Counted from the stretch's first letter, positions 43,748-52,681 are shown. The stretch: DNA of 64,000 nt from CALBPI01 sp045110335 (GCA_045110335.1 JBGCGB010000006.1:1-64000); one strand, 5' to 3'. The notes: generated by a model not told the origin, from the letters alone. Made by a program: numbers and translations.

Positions 43748-45598
43748 ATGATCAAATCACTTCCGGCCGCGTTCGCGGTGACCGGCCTTCTGTTGTCTGC
43801 ATGTGGAAAATCGCCATCTGATGCTGCAGGCGCCGACAGTCCGACAATGGATCAAGCGGAACTGGTCGCGGCCGAGTCTGCCAAAGCGAACGTTTTTTTC
43901 GACCGCGTCTTCGACGAGGCCGTCTCGCGGAGTCCCACCTACCAAAGTTATTTGGGCATCAAAGAAAACTACGACAAATGGGATGAGTTTACCGATGAGC
44001 GCCAGCTTCAAGAGTACGAAATCACCGAGCGCGAACTCGCCATGTTGCGAGAAACAATCAATATAGATTTGCTGGACGAACAAACGCGAGTTAGTTATGA
44101 GCTGTTTGTCGCGGATGCTGAAAGAGAACTGGCGGCTTTTGAATGGCGCTACCACAACTACCCGATTAACCAAATGGGCGGCGCGCATTCCGAGGTCCCG
44201 TCATTTCTGATTAATATTCACCGGGTGTCGTCAGTCAGTGATGCGGAAGCCTACATTGGCCGTCTTAATGGCGTACCCGAACTATTCGAGCAGACGCTCG
44301 CACAAGTCCGGATTCGTGCGGATAAGGGTATCCTGCCGCCAAAGTTCACCTATGAATACGTTGTGAACGCCAGCGAAAACGTTTTGAAAGGTCGGCCTTT
44401 CGATGACAGCGGGACAGATTCCACCTTGCTAGCGGATTTCCGCTCGAAAGTTATTGCGCTGGATATCGAAGAACCGGCGAAGCAGCGGTTGCTGGACGAT
44501 GCCCAGTCGGCGTTGACCGACGCGGTAGCACCGGCGTATCGCGGCTATATTGATGCGGTAGAAACGCTGGCTACTGAAGCCACAGCCGATGATGGCGCCT
44601 GGAAGTTTCCACGAGGGGCAGACTTCTATGATTTCGCACTCGCCAGAACGACGACCACGTCGATGACGGCAGATCAGATTCATGAGACTGGGTTAGCAGA
44701 GGTCGCCCGAATCCATGACGAAATGCGTGGCATCATGCAGCAAGTCGGCTTCGACGGTACGTTGGGTGAGTTTTTTGAGAAGCTGCGTGTGGATGATGAG
44801 TTTTTCTATCCGGAAACTGATGCCGCTAGAGAGCAATACATCACCGAAGCGACGGCATATATCGATGAGATGCGGTTGCGTTTGGATGATTTGTTCTTAC
44901 GAAAGCCGAAGGCACCGTTGATCGTCAAGCGCGTCGAACCTTTTCGCGAAAAGTCAGCGGGCAAAGCCTTTTATCAACGTCCCAGTGCTGATGGTTCCCG
45001 GCCTGGTACTTACTACGTAAACCTTTACCGTATGGCAGACATGCCCATCTACCAAATGCAGGCGCTTGCCTATCATGAGGGTATTCCCGGGCATCACATG
45101 CAGCTGGCGATTGCGCAAGAGCTTGAAGGATTGCCGAAATTCCGTAAGTTCGGGCGATACACGGCTTACACCGAAGGGTGGGGGCTTTACAGCGAGATCT
45201 TGCCGCAAGATATCAATGCCTATACCGACCCCTACCAAGACTTTGGTCGTTTGGCGATGGAGATCTGGCGAGCGGCGCGATTGGTCGTCGACACTGGCAT
45301 TCACTCGAAGCGCTGGACCCGTCAGCAGGCGATCGACTACTTGCTGGACAACACCCCCAACCCGGAGGGCGACGCCGTGAAAGCGATCGAACGCTACATC
45401 TTGTGGCCTAGTCAGGCGACGGCCTACAAGATCGGGATGTTGAGGATACAGGCGCTGCGTGCCAAGTCGGAGCAGGCGCTCGGTGATCAATTCGATATCC
45501 GCGAGTTTCATGATGTCGTGCTGCGTAATGGTCCGGTCCCGCTCGACGTGCTGGAAGGGTTTGTAGATCAATACATCGCCAATAAGTCAGGGGGTTGA
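43748..45598 (+). CDS. DUF885-family lipoprotein (putative metallopeptidase)
   Basis: The 616-aa protein begins with a lipoprotein signal (MIKSLPAAFAVTGLLLSAC). The DUF885 domain covers most of it: SPTYQSYLGIKENYDKWDEF, PINQMGGAHSEVPSFL, YEYVVNASENVL and, as the probable zinc site, AYHEGIPGHHMQLAIAQEL (about residue 444) followed by YTEGWGLYSE. The HExxxxHH-like pattern and distal Glu suggest a metallopeptidase or amidase acting in the envelope. Its TGA lies inside the -35 hexamer of the predicted trp promoter. Confidence 0.88.
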   Translation: MIKSLPAAFAVTGLLLSACGKSPSDAAGADSPTMDQAELVAAESAKANVFFDRVFDEAVSRSPTYQSYLGIKENYDKWDEFTDERQLQEYEITERELAMLRETINIDLLDEQTRVSYELFVADAERELAAFEWRYHNYPINQMGGAHSEVPSFLINIHRVSSVSDAEAYIGRLNGVPELFEQTLAQVRIRADKGILPPKFTYEYVVNASENVLKGRPFDDSGTDSTLLADFRSKVIALDIEEPAKQRLLDDAQSALTDAVAPAYRGYIDAVETLATEATADDGAWKFPRGADFYDFALARTTTTSMTADQIHETGLAEVARIHDEMRGIMQQVGFDGTLGEFFEKLRVDDEFFYPETDAAREQYITEATAYIDEMRLRLDDLFLRKPKAPLIVKRVEPFREKSAGKAFYQRPSADGSRPGTYYVNLYRMADMPIYQMQALAYHEGIPGHHMQLAIAQELEGLPKFRKFGRYTAYTEGWGLYSEILPQDINAYTDPYQDFGRLAMEIWRAARLVVDTGIHSKRWTRQQAIDYLLDNTPNPEGDAVKAIERYILWPSQATAYKIGMLRIQALRAKSEQALGDQFDIREFHDVVLRNGPVPLDVLEGFVDQYIANKSGG

Positions 45599-45623
45599 CG
45601 CGCCGTCGCAGGCCAGTGATACT
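45595..45623 (+). promoter_or_regulatory. predicted sigma-70 promoter of the trp operon
   Basis: TTGACG (45595-45600) and GATACT (45618-45623) are separated by exactly 17 bases and match the sigma-70 consensus at five and four positions. The -35 box overlaps the stop codon of the upstream DUF885 gene. The expected start site is near 45630, which is the A of the trpL ATG. This is a pattern match only; no operator for TrpR could be confirmed. Confidence 0.55.
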
Positions 45624-45629
45624 CGACTC

Positions 45630-45689
45630 ATGACAGTTCTTTCGCAAAGCCTAGTTTCATCTACCGATGGGTGGTGGCGCTCCTCATAA
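45630..45689 (+). CDS. trpL: trp operon leader peptide
   Basis: A 20-codon frame, ATG to TAA, encodes MTVLSQSLVSSTDGWWRSS. The tandem TGG TGG codons at residues 15-16 (45672-45677) are the hallmark of a tryptophan attenuator. The stop is just before the antiterminator arm (45691-45699), the same geometry as in enteric trp leaders. There is no good Shine-Dalgarno; AGG at 45610-45612 is 17 bases away, so the message may be leaderless if the predicted promoter is used. The frame is too short for routine gene finding. Confidence 0.82.
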   Translation: MTVLSQSLVSSTDGWWRSS

Positions 45690-45690
45690 C

Positions 45691-45745
45691 CGGAGAGGGC
45701 TCGGCTGAACGACTGTTCAATAATCATTTCGAAACCCGTCTCCGC
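45691..45745 (+). promoter_or_regulatory. trp antiterminator pairing
   Basis: CGGAGA-GGG at 45691-45699 can pair with CCC-G-TCTCCG at 45735-45744, a nine-pair helix with one bulged G. This uses the 5' arm of the terminator and so excludes it. The first arm can also pair with CCTC of the leader-peptide region (45682-45685 area with GAGG), giving a weak pause/protector hairpin. This is the classical 1:2, 2:3, 3:4 logic: a ribosome stalled at the Trp codons frees segment 2 to form the antiterminator. Confidence 0.7.
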
Positions 45746-45767
45746 ACAAGCGCAGGCGGGTTTTTTT
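45732..45767 (+). terminator. trp attenuator (intrinsic terminator)
   Basis: The arms AAACCCGTCTCCGC (45732-45745) and GCGCAGGCGGGTTT (45750-45763) form a 14-bp stem with one C-C mismatch and an ACAA loop, followed by a run of seven T (45761-45767). It lies 42 bases after the trpL stop and 57 before trpE, so transcription ending here would give a short leader RNA when tryptophan is plentiful. Confidence 0.85.
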
Positions 45768-45823
45768 ATGGTGACCATCTTGTGTAAGCGAATGACATCG
45801 TAAGACAGAGTTAATCAGACAAT

Positions 45824-47212
45824 ATGCAAGCACCTTTTGACATTTTGGCGGATATGGATACACCAGTATCTGCCTACCTTAAGCTCGCTGATCTGGCGCC
45901 ACGCTATCTCTTGGAAAGTGTGGAGCAGGGCCAGCGACTAGCGCGCTATTCATTCCTCGGATTTGGCGACTATCGCGACGTTCGTCTGAGCGAGGATGGG
46001 TTGACGGTAGATGGCGCGCGACATTCCGACCCGATCACGCAAGTCGAATTGCTGGATAGCCTGAGAGCAATTCTCACGGACGTGCCCCAACTGCAGCCTG
46101 GCATCGAGGATTTGCCGTTCTCTGGTGGCTTGGTCGGTGTGGCCGGTTACGACATTGTTCGCCGCTTTGAACATCTACCTGAACGACCCGCTCCGGCGGA
46201 GGGAATTCCGGAAGCGGCGTATATGGCCACCGAGTCGGTCTTGGTTTTTGATCACTTAACGCGTCGCGTTGCGTTGCTGCACAGTGGCTCCGAGGCGGCC
46301 AGAGCGGCGCTACGGGAAACCGTGATCGAGCGCTTGCGAGACGGCTTGCCGGCACATGTTGGTCAACCAGCTGTTGTTGGCGAAGCGGTGGGTAGTCTGA
46401 CCGAAGCCGAGTTCTGCGAACGTGTAGAGGCAGCACGCGAGCATATTGCTGCCGGCAACATCTATCAGATCGTTCTGTCGGTTTGCTTCTCCGGTCAGTC
46501 CGATGTGGCGCCATTCGAAGTGTATCGAGCGTTGCGTTTATTGAACCCTTCGCCTTATATGTTCTTCTGTGATTTTGGCGATCTGCAAGTGGCCGGTTCG
46601 TCGCCCGAAGCACTGGTCCGTTTATCCGGTGATTTGGCTGCGCTGCGCCCGATCGCTGGCACGTTGCCGCGCGGTAAGGATGATGCGGAGGATCAACGCC
46701 ATGCCGAGACACTGCTAGCAGATCCTAAAGAGCGTGCCGAGCACGTTATGCTCGTCGATCTTGCCCGCAATGATCTGGGCCGCGTGGCAGATCCCGGTAC
46801 TGTCTCGGTGGCACCTTATATGTCGATTGAAAAGTATAGTCATGTCATGCATATCGTCAGCGGCGTGCAAGGCACGCTCGCCGAGGACAAAGACTGCTTT
46901 GATTTGTTCGCGGCCGCTTTCCCGGCGGGGACGTTAGTAGGTGCCCCCAAGGTGCGTGCGATGCAGTTGATCGATGGTTTCGAACCGGTCGGTCGTGGTC
47001 TTTATGCCGGAACGGTCGGCTATTTTGGCCATGGTGGCGATATGGATCAGGCGATTACGATCCGGACGATGGTTTTTCGTGATGGCGGGTATAGTTTTCA
47101 GGCGGGAGCCGGCATCGTGGCTGATTCCGTGCCGAAGAAAGAGTATGCCGAAGTACTAGCCAAAAGCGCGATCTTACGACGTGCCTTGTCGCTGGCGGGA
47201 GCAGGTCTATGA
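45824..47212 (+). CDS. trpE: anthranilate synthase component I
   Basis: TrpE makes anthranilate from chorismate with ammonia from TrpG. The 462-aa protein is shorter than many TrpE but has all major motifs: the regulatory RYLLESVEQ (LLES tryptophan-binding element), GNIYQIVLSVCFSG, PSPYMFFCDFGD, the catalytic PIAGTLPRGKDD, EHVMLVDLARNDLGRV, SYSHVMHIVSGV-like KYSHVMHIVSGVQG, FPAGTLVGAPKVRAM and GYFGHGGDMDQAITIRT. The LLES element suggests feedback inhibition by tryptophan is kept. It overlaps trpG by ATGA. Confidence 0.96.
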   Translation: MQAPFDILADMDTPVSAYLKLADLAPRYLLESVEQGQRLARYSFLGFGDYRDVRLSEDGLTVDGARHSDPITQVELLDSLRAILTDVPQLQPGIEDLPFSGGLVGVAGYDIVRRFEHLPERPAPAEGIPEAAYMATESVLVFDHLTRRVALLHSGSEAARAALRETVIERLRDGLPAHVGQPAVVGEAVGSLTEAEFCERVEAAREHIAAGNIYQIVLSVCFSGQSDVAPFEVYRALRLLNPSPYMFFCDFGDLQVAGSSPEALVRLSGDLAALRPIAGTLPRGKDDAEDQRHAETLLADPKERAEHVMLVDLARNDLGRVADPGTVSVAPYMSIEKYSHVMHIVSGVQGTLAEDKDCFDLFAAAFPAGTLVGAPKVRAMQLIDGFEPVGRGLYAGTVGYFGHGGDMDQAITIRTMVFRDGGYSFQAGAGIVADSVPKKEYAEVLAKSAILRRALSLAGAGL

Positions 47213-47814
47213 AGCCAGTGCAGCGCTTCAACGAATGTCGTTTGTTGATGATCGACAACTACGATTCGTTCACTTACAACCTGGTGCAAGCTTTCGCTGC
47301 GCTCGGCGCCGAGATGCATGTGTACCGCAACGACAAAATTAGCGTTGCTGAGGCACAGCAGCTTGATCCAACGCATGTGGTTATATCGCCGGGACCGGGT
47401 CGCCCGGACGAGGCGGGTCGCTCGCTTGAAATGATTGCAGCCTTCGCAGGCGTTGTGCCGTTGCTGGGTGTCTGTCTCGGTCATCAAAGTATCGTGCAAC
47501 ATTTCGGCGGCGTGATCGTGCGTGAGCAACGGCTGATGCATGGCAAGACTTCTGATATTGATCACGATGGCAACGGCGTATTTGCCGGTTTGTCCAAGCC
47601 GTTACAAGTCGGGCGGTATCATTCGTTGGCGGCCGAAGCGGAATCCATGCCGGCCTGTCTGGACATCACGGCAAAGACGACGCGTGGCGAGATTATGGGC
47701 GTTCGGCATCGCGAGTGGTTGGTGGAAGGCGTGCAATTTCACCCCGAAAGTGTGTTGACGCCGGAAGGCGATGCATTGATGGCGAACTTCCTGCGTATCG
47801 GAGGCGGCAAATGA
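47209..47814 (+). CDS. trpG: anthranilate synthase component II (glutamine amidotransferase)
   Basis: TrpG (201 aa) supplies ammonia from glutamine. It has the class I amidotransferase triad: nucleophile Cys in LLGVCLGHQSIVQHFGG, and His/Glu in GVQFHPESVL; the N-terminal LLMIDNYDSFTYNLVQ and SPGPGRPDEAG are typical. It is separate from trpD, unlike the fused form in enterics, and is coupled to both neighbours by ATGA overlaps. Confidence 0.95.
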   Translation: MKPVQRFNECRLLMIDNYDSFTYNLVQAFAALGAEMHVYRNDKISVAEAQQLDPTHVVISPGPGRPDEAGRSLEMIAAFAGVVPLLGVCLGHQSIVQHFGGVIVREQRLMHGKTSDIDHDGNGVFAGLSKPLQVGRYHSLAAEAESMPACLDITAKTTRGEIMGVRHREWLVEGVQFHPESVLTPEGDALMANFLRIGGGK

Positions 47815-48833
47815 GTGATTCGATCAGCGCGATGTTAGAGACGGTGTTGTTGGGCAACGACTTGTCCGAGTCACAGGCCGCCACCGTAATGACGGCGCTG
47901 GCGGATGACACAGTGTCGCCAATACTCGCCGGCGGGTTGCTGTGTGCCTTGCGCGCAAAAGGCGAAACGGCTGACGAGATTCGCGGATTCGCAACGGTCA
48001 TGCGTGAGCGTGCCGTGCGCCCGTCGATTGATCCTGCTTTGCCGACGGTAGATACCGTGGGTACCGGTGGTGACGGTTCTGGTAGCTACAATCTATCAAC
48101 TGGCACCGGATTGCTGGCCGCCGCCGCCGGAGCGTGCGTGGTTAAGCACGGGAACCGGTCTGTTTCGAGTAAATCCGGCAGCGCTGATTTGCTCGAGTCT
48201 TTGGGTTTGTCGCTACCGCTCGATGCCGATGCGGCAGGTCGGTGCCTCGACGCTACCGGCTTCACCTTTCTCTTTGCGCCGGCTTATCACCCTGCGATGA
48301 AAGCCGTCGTGCCCATTCGGCAGGCGATGAGTGTTCGCACGGTCTTTAACATTCTTGGCCCGCTAACGAATCCGGCCGCACCTCCGTTTCAAGTCATTGG
48401 TGCGTTTGATCGGCGCATTGCGCAACTCATGGCAGAAGCATTGGCTGGGTTACCGATCAAGCGGGCACTAGTGGTGCATGGTGATAACGGATGGGATGAG
48501 GCGACGCCGGTTTGTCCGTTTACGCTGTTTGATGTAACGCCGGGCAACGTACAGACGCATACGCGTACACCGGAAGACTATGGCTTGGCGCGTTGCGATG
48601 CAGCGGCACTGGCTGGCGGTGACGCCGATCACAATGCAAGCGCGCTGATTCAGGTGCTGCAAGGCGAGGATACTGGCGCGCACCGTGATGCCTTGTTGAT
48701 GGGGACATCGCTGGTGCTTGAAGCTTGCGAACTGGTCGATGGACCCAAAAGTGGCGTCGCTCGCGCGGCAGCTGCTATTGATGATGGCAGCGCTCGAAAG
48801 TTTCTGAAGCGGCTTGGTGCGTTTCAAGGATGA
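47811..48833 (+). CDS. trpD: anthranilate phosphoribosyltransferase
   Basis: The 340-aa protein from the ATG at 47811 transfers phosphoribose to anthranilate. The PRPP/anthranilate site is shown by DTVGTGGDGSGSYNLSTGTG, VVKHGNRSVSSKSGSADLLESLG and FAPAYHPAMKAVVPIRQ, with RTVFNILGPLTNPA. The in-frame extension from 47715 lies in trpG and is rejected. Confidence 0.96.
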   Translation: MSDSISAMLETVLLGNDLSESQAATVMTALADDTVSPILAGGLLCALRAKGETADEIRGFATVMRERAVRPSIDPALPTVDTVGTGGDGSGSYNLSTGTGLLAAAAGACVVKHGNRSVSSKSGSADLLESLGLSLPLDADAAGRCLDATGFTFLFAPAYHPAMKAVVPIRQAMSVRTVFNILGPLTNPAAPPFQVIGAFDRRIAQLMAEALAGLPIKRALVVHGDNGWDEATPVCPFTLFDVTPGNVQTHTRTPEDYGLARCDAAALAGGDADHNASALIQVLQGEDTGAHRDALLMGTSLVLEACELVDGPKSGVARAAAAIDDGSARKFLKRLGAFQG

Positions 48834-49660
48834 CTGATTTCCTGGAACAGATGGCGGAGGTTGGCCATGCGCGCGTTCGCGTGTCGCGCGAGCGACGAAG
48901 TGAACGTGTTCTGACCGAAAAAATCGCTGCTTTGGCGCCGACTAAGCCGCTACCGTTCAACGATGGATTTCGGGTCATTGCAGAGATCAAAGGCCACTCT
49001 CCGGCAGAAGGCGAACTAGCTGACGCAGCATCGCTGGATCGACCGGCACAAGCCCGACAGTATGCCGATGGCGGTGCGATGGCGATATCGGTGCTTACTG
49101 AAGAAACGCGTTTCGCCGGGTCGCTCGAACACTTAGCTGATGTTTCGAACAGCTTAAATGAAGCAGGCCCACCCACCATGCGAAAGGACTTCATCGTGGC
49201 GGACTATCAATTGCTGGAGGCGCGTCTTGCGGGCGCCGGCGGTGTCTTGTTGATTGTTGCGATGTTGACTGACGAGGCACTGGCGCGGATGGTTGGCTTG
49301 TGTCGGTCTCTAGGCTTGTTCATTTTGCTGGAGTGTTTCGATGCGGAGGATATTCACCGTGCAGAGCAGCTACTTCAAGTGCCAGCTGCCACTGACCTGA
49401 TTGACTCAGCGCAGTTCATGTTGGGCGTTAACACCCGCAACTTACGCACGCTCGAAGTCGATCCCGATCGATTGGAGCAATTGGCGCCGCTGCTACCTGA
49501 TGGTGTCTTGCGTGTTGCAGAAAGTGGTCTTAAGGTGCCTGCCGATGCGGCGCGCGTAAAGAGCTTCGGCTATCAGGCAGCGCTGATTGGTACGGCCTTG
49601 ATGCGAAGCGATAATCCAACAGCAATGCTGCGATCCTTCATTCAAGCGGGTTCGGCATGA
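48830..49660 (+). CDS. trpC: indole-3-glycerol-phosphate synthase
   Basis: The 276-aa (beta/alpha)8 enzyme closes the indole ring. Catalytic residues are present: VIAEIKGHSP (Lys and Ser of the phosphate/substrate site), TMRKDFIVADYQLLEA (second Lys), LLECFDAEDIHRA (Glu), GVNTRNLRTLEVD (Asn) and RVAESGLK. The IKGHSPAEG loop differs from the usual IKRASPSKG, and the enzyme is unfused to TrpF. Overlaps with trpD and trpF are ATGA type. Confidence 0.94.
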   Translation: MTDFLEQMAEVGHARVRVSRERRSERVLTEKIAALAPTKPLPFNDGFRVIAEIKGHSPAEGELADAASLDRPAQARQYADGGAMAISVLTEETRFAGSLEHLADVSNSLNEAGPPTMRKDFIVADYQLLEARLAGAGGVLLIVAMLTDEALARMVGLCRSLGLFILLECFDAEDIHRAEQLLQVPAATDLIDSAQFMLGVNTRNLRTLEVDPDRLEQLAPLLPDGVLRVAESGLKVPADAARVKSFGYQAALIGTALMRSDNPTAMLRSFIQAGSA

Positions 49661-50247
49661 CGATCTGGACAAAAATTTGCGGTTTGACGGATACCACGGC
49701 GGTGGCCTCCGCGATTGATGCAGGTGTCGATGCCGTTGGTTTTGTGTTTGCAAAATCGCCGCGAGAAGTATCGATAGCGCAGGCGATCTTATTAGCGGGA
49801 ATTGCACGCGGGCATGCCACGATCGTCGCCGTCATGAAACACCCGGATCCCGCCTATGCGGCCGAGATGCAAGCGCGTGTTCAGCCCGATTGGTTGCAAT
49901 CCGACGCCGAAGACTTTGCCAACATTCACTTGTTACCGGGCGTTCGACCATTGCCCGTGTACCGTGATTCAACGGCGATTGATACGGGCGGCATGCCAAA
50001 CCGGTTTTTATTTGAAGGCGCCAATAGCGGTGCCGGCGAGACTGCCGATTGGGGGCAGGCCGCTGATTTGGCCAAAGGGCGCAACATGGTTTTGGCCGGT
50101 GGCTTGGGTCCCGATAACGTTGCCGCAGCAATCACCGCCGTACGTCCCTGGGGTGTTGATGTTTCAAGTGGGGTGGAAGCATCGCCCGGTCAAAAAGATC
50201 CGGTGCGTATGCAGGCATTTTTGGAGGCCGCGCGAGCTGCGGCCTGA
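49657..50247 (+). CDS. trpF: phosphoribosylanthranilate isomerase
   Basis: The 196-aa TrpF isomerises phosphoribosyl-anthranilate. KICGLTDTTAVASAIDAGVDAVGFVFAKSPREVS carries the catalytic Cys, and VLAGGLGPDNVAAAI and VDVSSGVEASPGQKDP form the phosphate-binding end of the barrel. It lies in the canonical place between trpC and trpB. Confidence 0.95.
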   Translation: MTIWTKICGLTDTTAVASAIDAGVDAVGFVFAKSPREVSIAQAILLAGIARGHATIVAVMKHPDPAYAAEMQARVQPDWLQSDAEDFANIHLLPGVRPLPVYRDSTAIDTGGMPNRFLFEGANSGAGETADWGQAADLAKGRNMVLAGGLGPDNVAAAITAVRPWGVDVSSGVEASPGQKDPVRMQAFLEAARAAA

Positions 50248-50269
50248 TTATTGTAGATGGAAGTGAACA

Positions 50270-51526
50270 ATGACATTTGAGTTCGACGAACAGCAGAAAA
50301 GCGATTATCTGGCGGCGCTGCTCGCAGGAGATTTGCCCGATGCGCGCGGGCGGTTTGGTCCCTTTGGCGGTCGCTATGTACCCGAAACGCTGGTGCCGGC
50401 GTTGGACCGCTTGGAAGAAGGTGTGCGGCGATTCTTGCCGGACCCTGAGTTCCAGGCGGAATTCTCGCGCGAGCTCCACGAATGGGTAGGCCGACCGACG
50501 GCGTTGAGTCATGCGCCGGGATTGAGTCGCGCGTGGGGTGCTGAAGTCTGGCTGAAACGCGAAGATTTGGCGCATACGGGCGCGCACAAGATTAACAATG
50601 CAATGGGGCAGGCACTGCTCGCAAAACGTTTGGGTGTTAAACGAATTGTCGCGGAAACGGGTGCCGGCCAACACGGCGTGGCGTCCGCTGCTGCTTGTGC
50701 GCGTGTCGGCTTACCTTGTCGGGTTTATATGGGTGCCGTTGATGTGCAGCGGCAGGCGCCGAATGTTGATCGCATGCGACGCTTGGGTGCCGAGGTGGTT
50801 GCCGTCGAGTCGGGTGACAAGACACTTCGCGCAGCCATTGACGAGGCGTTACGTGACTGGGTTTCTGATCCTGACGAAACGTATTATTTGTTGGGCTCGG
50901 CCGTGGGCCCGCATCCATACCCTTACTTGGTTCGCGAATTGCACCGCTGTATTGGCAACGAAGCACGTGCGCAGTTCGTTGAGCGTACCGGTGGGCTGCC
51001 GGATGCTGTGTTCGCTTGTGTAGGCGGCGGCAGCAATGCGATCGGATTGTTTCATGCATTCTTGGGTGATGCTGATGTCAGGATCTTTGGCGTGGAAGCC
51101 GGCGGTAGTGGTTCCGGTTTGGGTCAAAATGCAGCAACATTGGCGACGGGTACGCCGGGTGTCTTGCAAGGCAGCTACACCATGATTCTGCAAGACGATG
51201 ACGGACAAGTGCAGGAGACACAGTCGGTGTCGGCCGGTCTTGATTATTCCGGTGTTGGCCCCGAGCATGCGTTTTTGCAGGCGATTGGTCGGGTGACTTA
51301 CCTGGCAGCAGAGGATGACGATGCGCTGGATGCATTGGATGAATGCTGCGCTGCCGAGGGCATTTTGACTGCTCTGGAAACAGCGCATGCATTCGCTGGT
51401 GCACGTGACTGGGCAAAGCAAAATCCGGGTGCGAAAATACTGATCGGAAACTCGGGCCGGGGAGATAAAGACATGCCAACATTGACGCAACATCCAACCA
51501 AGAGAATGCACAATGCAGGCGCATGA
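50270..51526 (+). CDS. trpB: tryptophan synthase beta subunit
   Basis: TrpB condenses indole and serine. The 418-aa protein has the PLP lysine in HTGAHKINNAMGQALLAKR, ETGAGQHGVASA with the catalytic Glu, the phosphate-binding CVGGGSNAIG and the C-terminal HAFAGARDWA and GNSGRGDKDMPTL. It is of the normal TrpB1 type. The upstream gap to trpF is only 22 bases. Confidence 0.97.
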   Translation: MTFEFDEQQKSDYLAALLAGDLPDARGRFGPFGGRYVPETLVPALDRLEEGVRRFLPDPEFQAEFSRELHEWVGRPTALSHAPGLSRAWGAEVWLKREDLAHTGAHKINNAMGQALLAKRLGVKRIVAETGAGQHGVASAAACARVGLPCRVYMGAVDVQRQAPNVDRMRRLGAEVVAVESGDKTLRAAIDEALRDWVSDPDETYYLLGSAVGPHPYPYLVRELHRCIGNEARAQFVERTGGLPDAVFACVGGGSNAIGLFHAFLGDADVRIFGVEAGGSGSGLGQNAATLATGTPGVLQGSYTMILQDDDGQVQETQSVSAGLDYSGVGPEHAFLQAIGRVTYLAAEDDDALDALDECCAAEGILTALETAHAFAGARDWAKQNPGAKILIGNSGRGDKDMPTLTQHPTKRMHNAGA

Positions 51527-52283
51527 AAGAATCACGGCAGCGGTTCGTGAGGCCGCTGAAAACGGTGGTGCACTCATTCCTTTTGTGACCGCTGGCTATC
51601 CGCGGAAGGAGAGCTTCATCGAAACGATGATGGCTATCGCGCCGAACGCCGACGTGATCGAAGTAGGCGTCCCTTTCAGCGATCCCATGGCTGACGGCAT
51701 GACGATTCAGCGTTCCAGTCATACGGCCATTGCGAATGGCGTTACATTGCGATGGATTCTGGATTCGTTGCGCGAACACAAGGCAGCGCTAAATACCCCT
51801 GTCGTGCTGATGTCCTATCTAAATCCGTTATTGGCGTTTGGTCTGCCAGCGCTCGCTAAAGCCGCAGAGGCCGCCGGCGTTTGTGGATTTATTGTTCCGG
51901 ACTTGCCGTTTGAGGAGTCAGCGCCGATTCGCGACGCTTTGTCCGCACAAGGTCTTGGTTTGATACAACTCGTCACGCCGGCAACGCCTGAGGCACGACT
52001 CACCATGTTGTGCGAAGAAAGCCGCGGGTTTGTCTATGCCGTCACGGTCAATGGCATCACGGGTGGCGGGCAAGGCTTGCCAGAAAGTGCCAGCGAGTAT
52101 CTGGCCAAAGTTCGAAAACTCTCAGCGCTGCCTGTTTGTGCAGGCTTTGGCATACGGACGCATGATGATGTAGCCCACATTCATCAGTTCGCGGACGGTG
52201 CGATTGTCGGCTCGGCGCTAGTTGAAGTATTAGAAGCGGAAGGCGATGCGGGTCAATTTGTCGCAGAACTACGCGGCGCATGA
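51513..52283 (+). CDS. trpA: tryptophan synthase alpha subunit
   Basis: TrpA (256 aa) releases indole from indole-3-glycerol phosphate. ADVIEVGVPFSDPMADGMTIQ contains the catalytic Glu and Asp; the usual ADGPTIQ is ADGMTIQ here. GFIVPDLPFEESAPI, AVTVNGITGGGQGLP and VCAGFGIRTHDDV follow the family. It overlaps the end of trpB by 14 bases. Confidence 0.96.
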   Translation: MQAHERITAAVREAAENGGALIPFVTAGYPRKESFIETMMAIAPNADVIEVGVPFSDPMADGMTIQRSSHTAIANGVTLRWILDSLREHKAALNTPVVLMSYLNPLLAFGLPALAKAAEAAGVCGFIVPDLPFEESAPIRDALSAQGLGLIQLVTPATPEARLTMLCEESRGFVYAVTVNGITGGGQGLPESASEYLAKVRKLSALPVCAGFGIRTHDDVAHIHQFADGAIVGSALVEVLEAEGDAGQFVAELRGA

Positions 52284-52585
52284 AAAAAGTATTCACGGCC
52301 GACAACATCATTACAGTAGCTCACTACCGGAATGTGCTTGAGGCGGAGGGCATCGCGACCGAAATCCGCAATCAAAACCTCGGCAGCGTACTCGGTGAAG
52401 TGCCTTTTACCGAAGTCTGGCCGCAGCTTTGGGTTCGACACGCACTGGACGTGCCGCGTGCAAAAGAACTGATCGCCGAAGCGAGTCAACCGCCAGAAGT
52501 TGGTGAAGCCTGGCATTGCCAGCATTGCGAGGCATCCAACGAGTCTCACTTTGCCGCCTGTTGGCAATGCGGGAAATCTGACTGA
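52280..52585 (+). CDS. DUF2007 protein with C-terminal zinc ribbon
   Basis: The 101-residue protein begins with a DUF2007 domain (KKVFTADNIITVAHYRNVLEAEGIATEIRNQNL is typical, ending LWVRHALDVPRAKELIAEA), which resembles a PII-like signalling fold. The C-terminus is a zinc ribbon with WHCQHCEASNESHFAACWQCGKSD, C-x2-C...C-x2-C. Its start overlaps the trpA stop (ATGA), so it is translated with the trp operon, but a link to tryptophan is not known. Confidence 0.85.
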   Translation: MKKVFTADNIITVAHYRNVLEAEGIATEIRNQNLGSVLGEVPFTEVWPQLWVRHALDVPRAKELIAEASQPPEVGEAWHCQHCEASNESHFAACWQCGKSD

Positions 52586-52681
52586 CCAACTAATTGCAGG
52601 CAGTTTTCGCGTACAATTAGCGCTTGCTTAAGGTCGGCAACAGCGCGTTGTCGCCGTGATCCACCAATCTGGAGAAAGTCA

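Noticed and set aside
52610..52615. TACAAT as a separate panD promoter.
   Set aside because: No -35 hexamer at 16-18 bases upstream; kept only as a remark in the panD entry.
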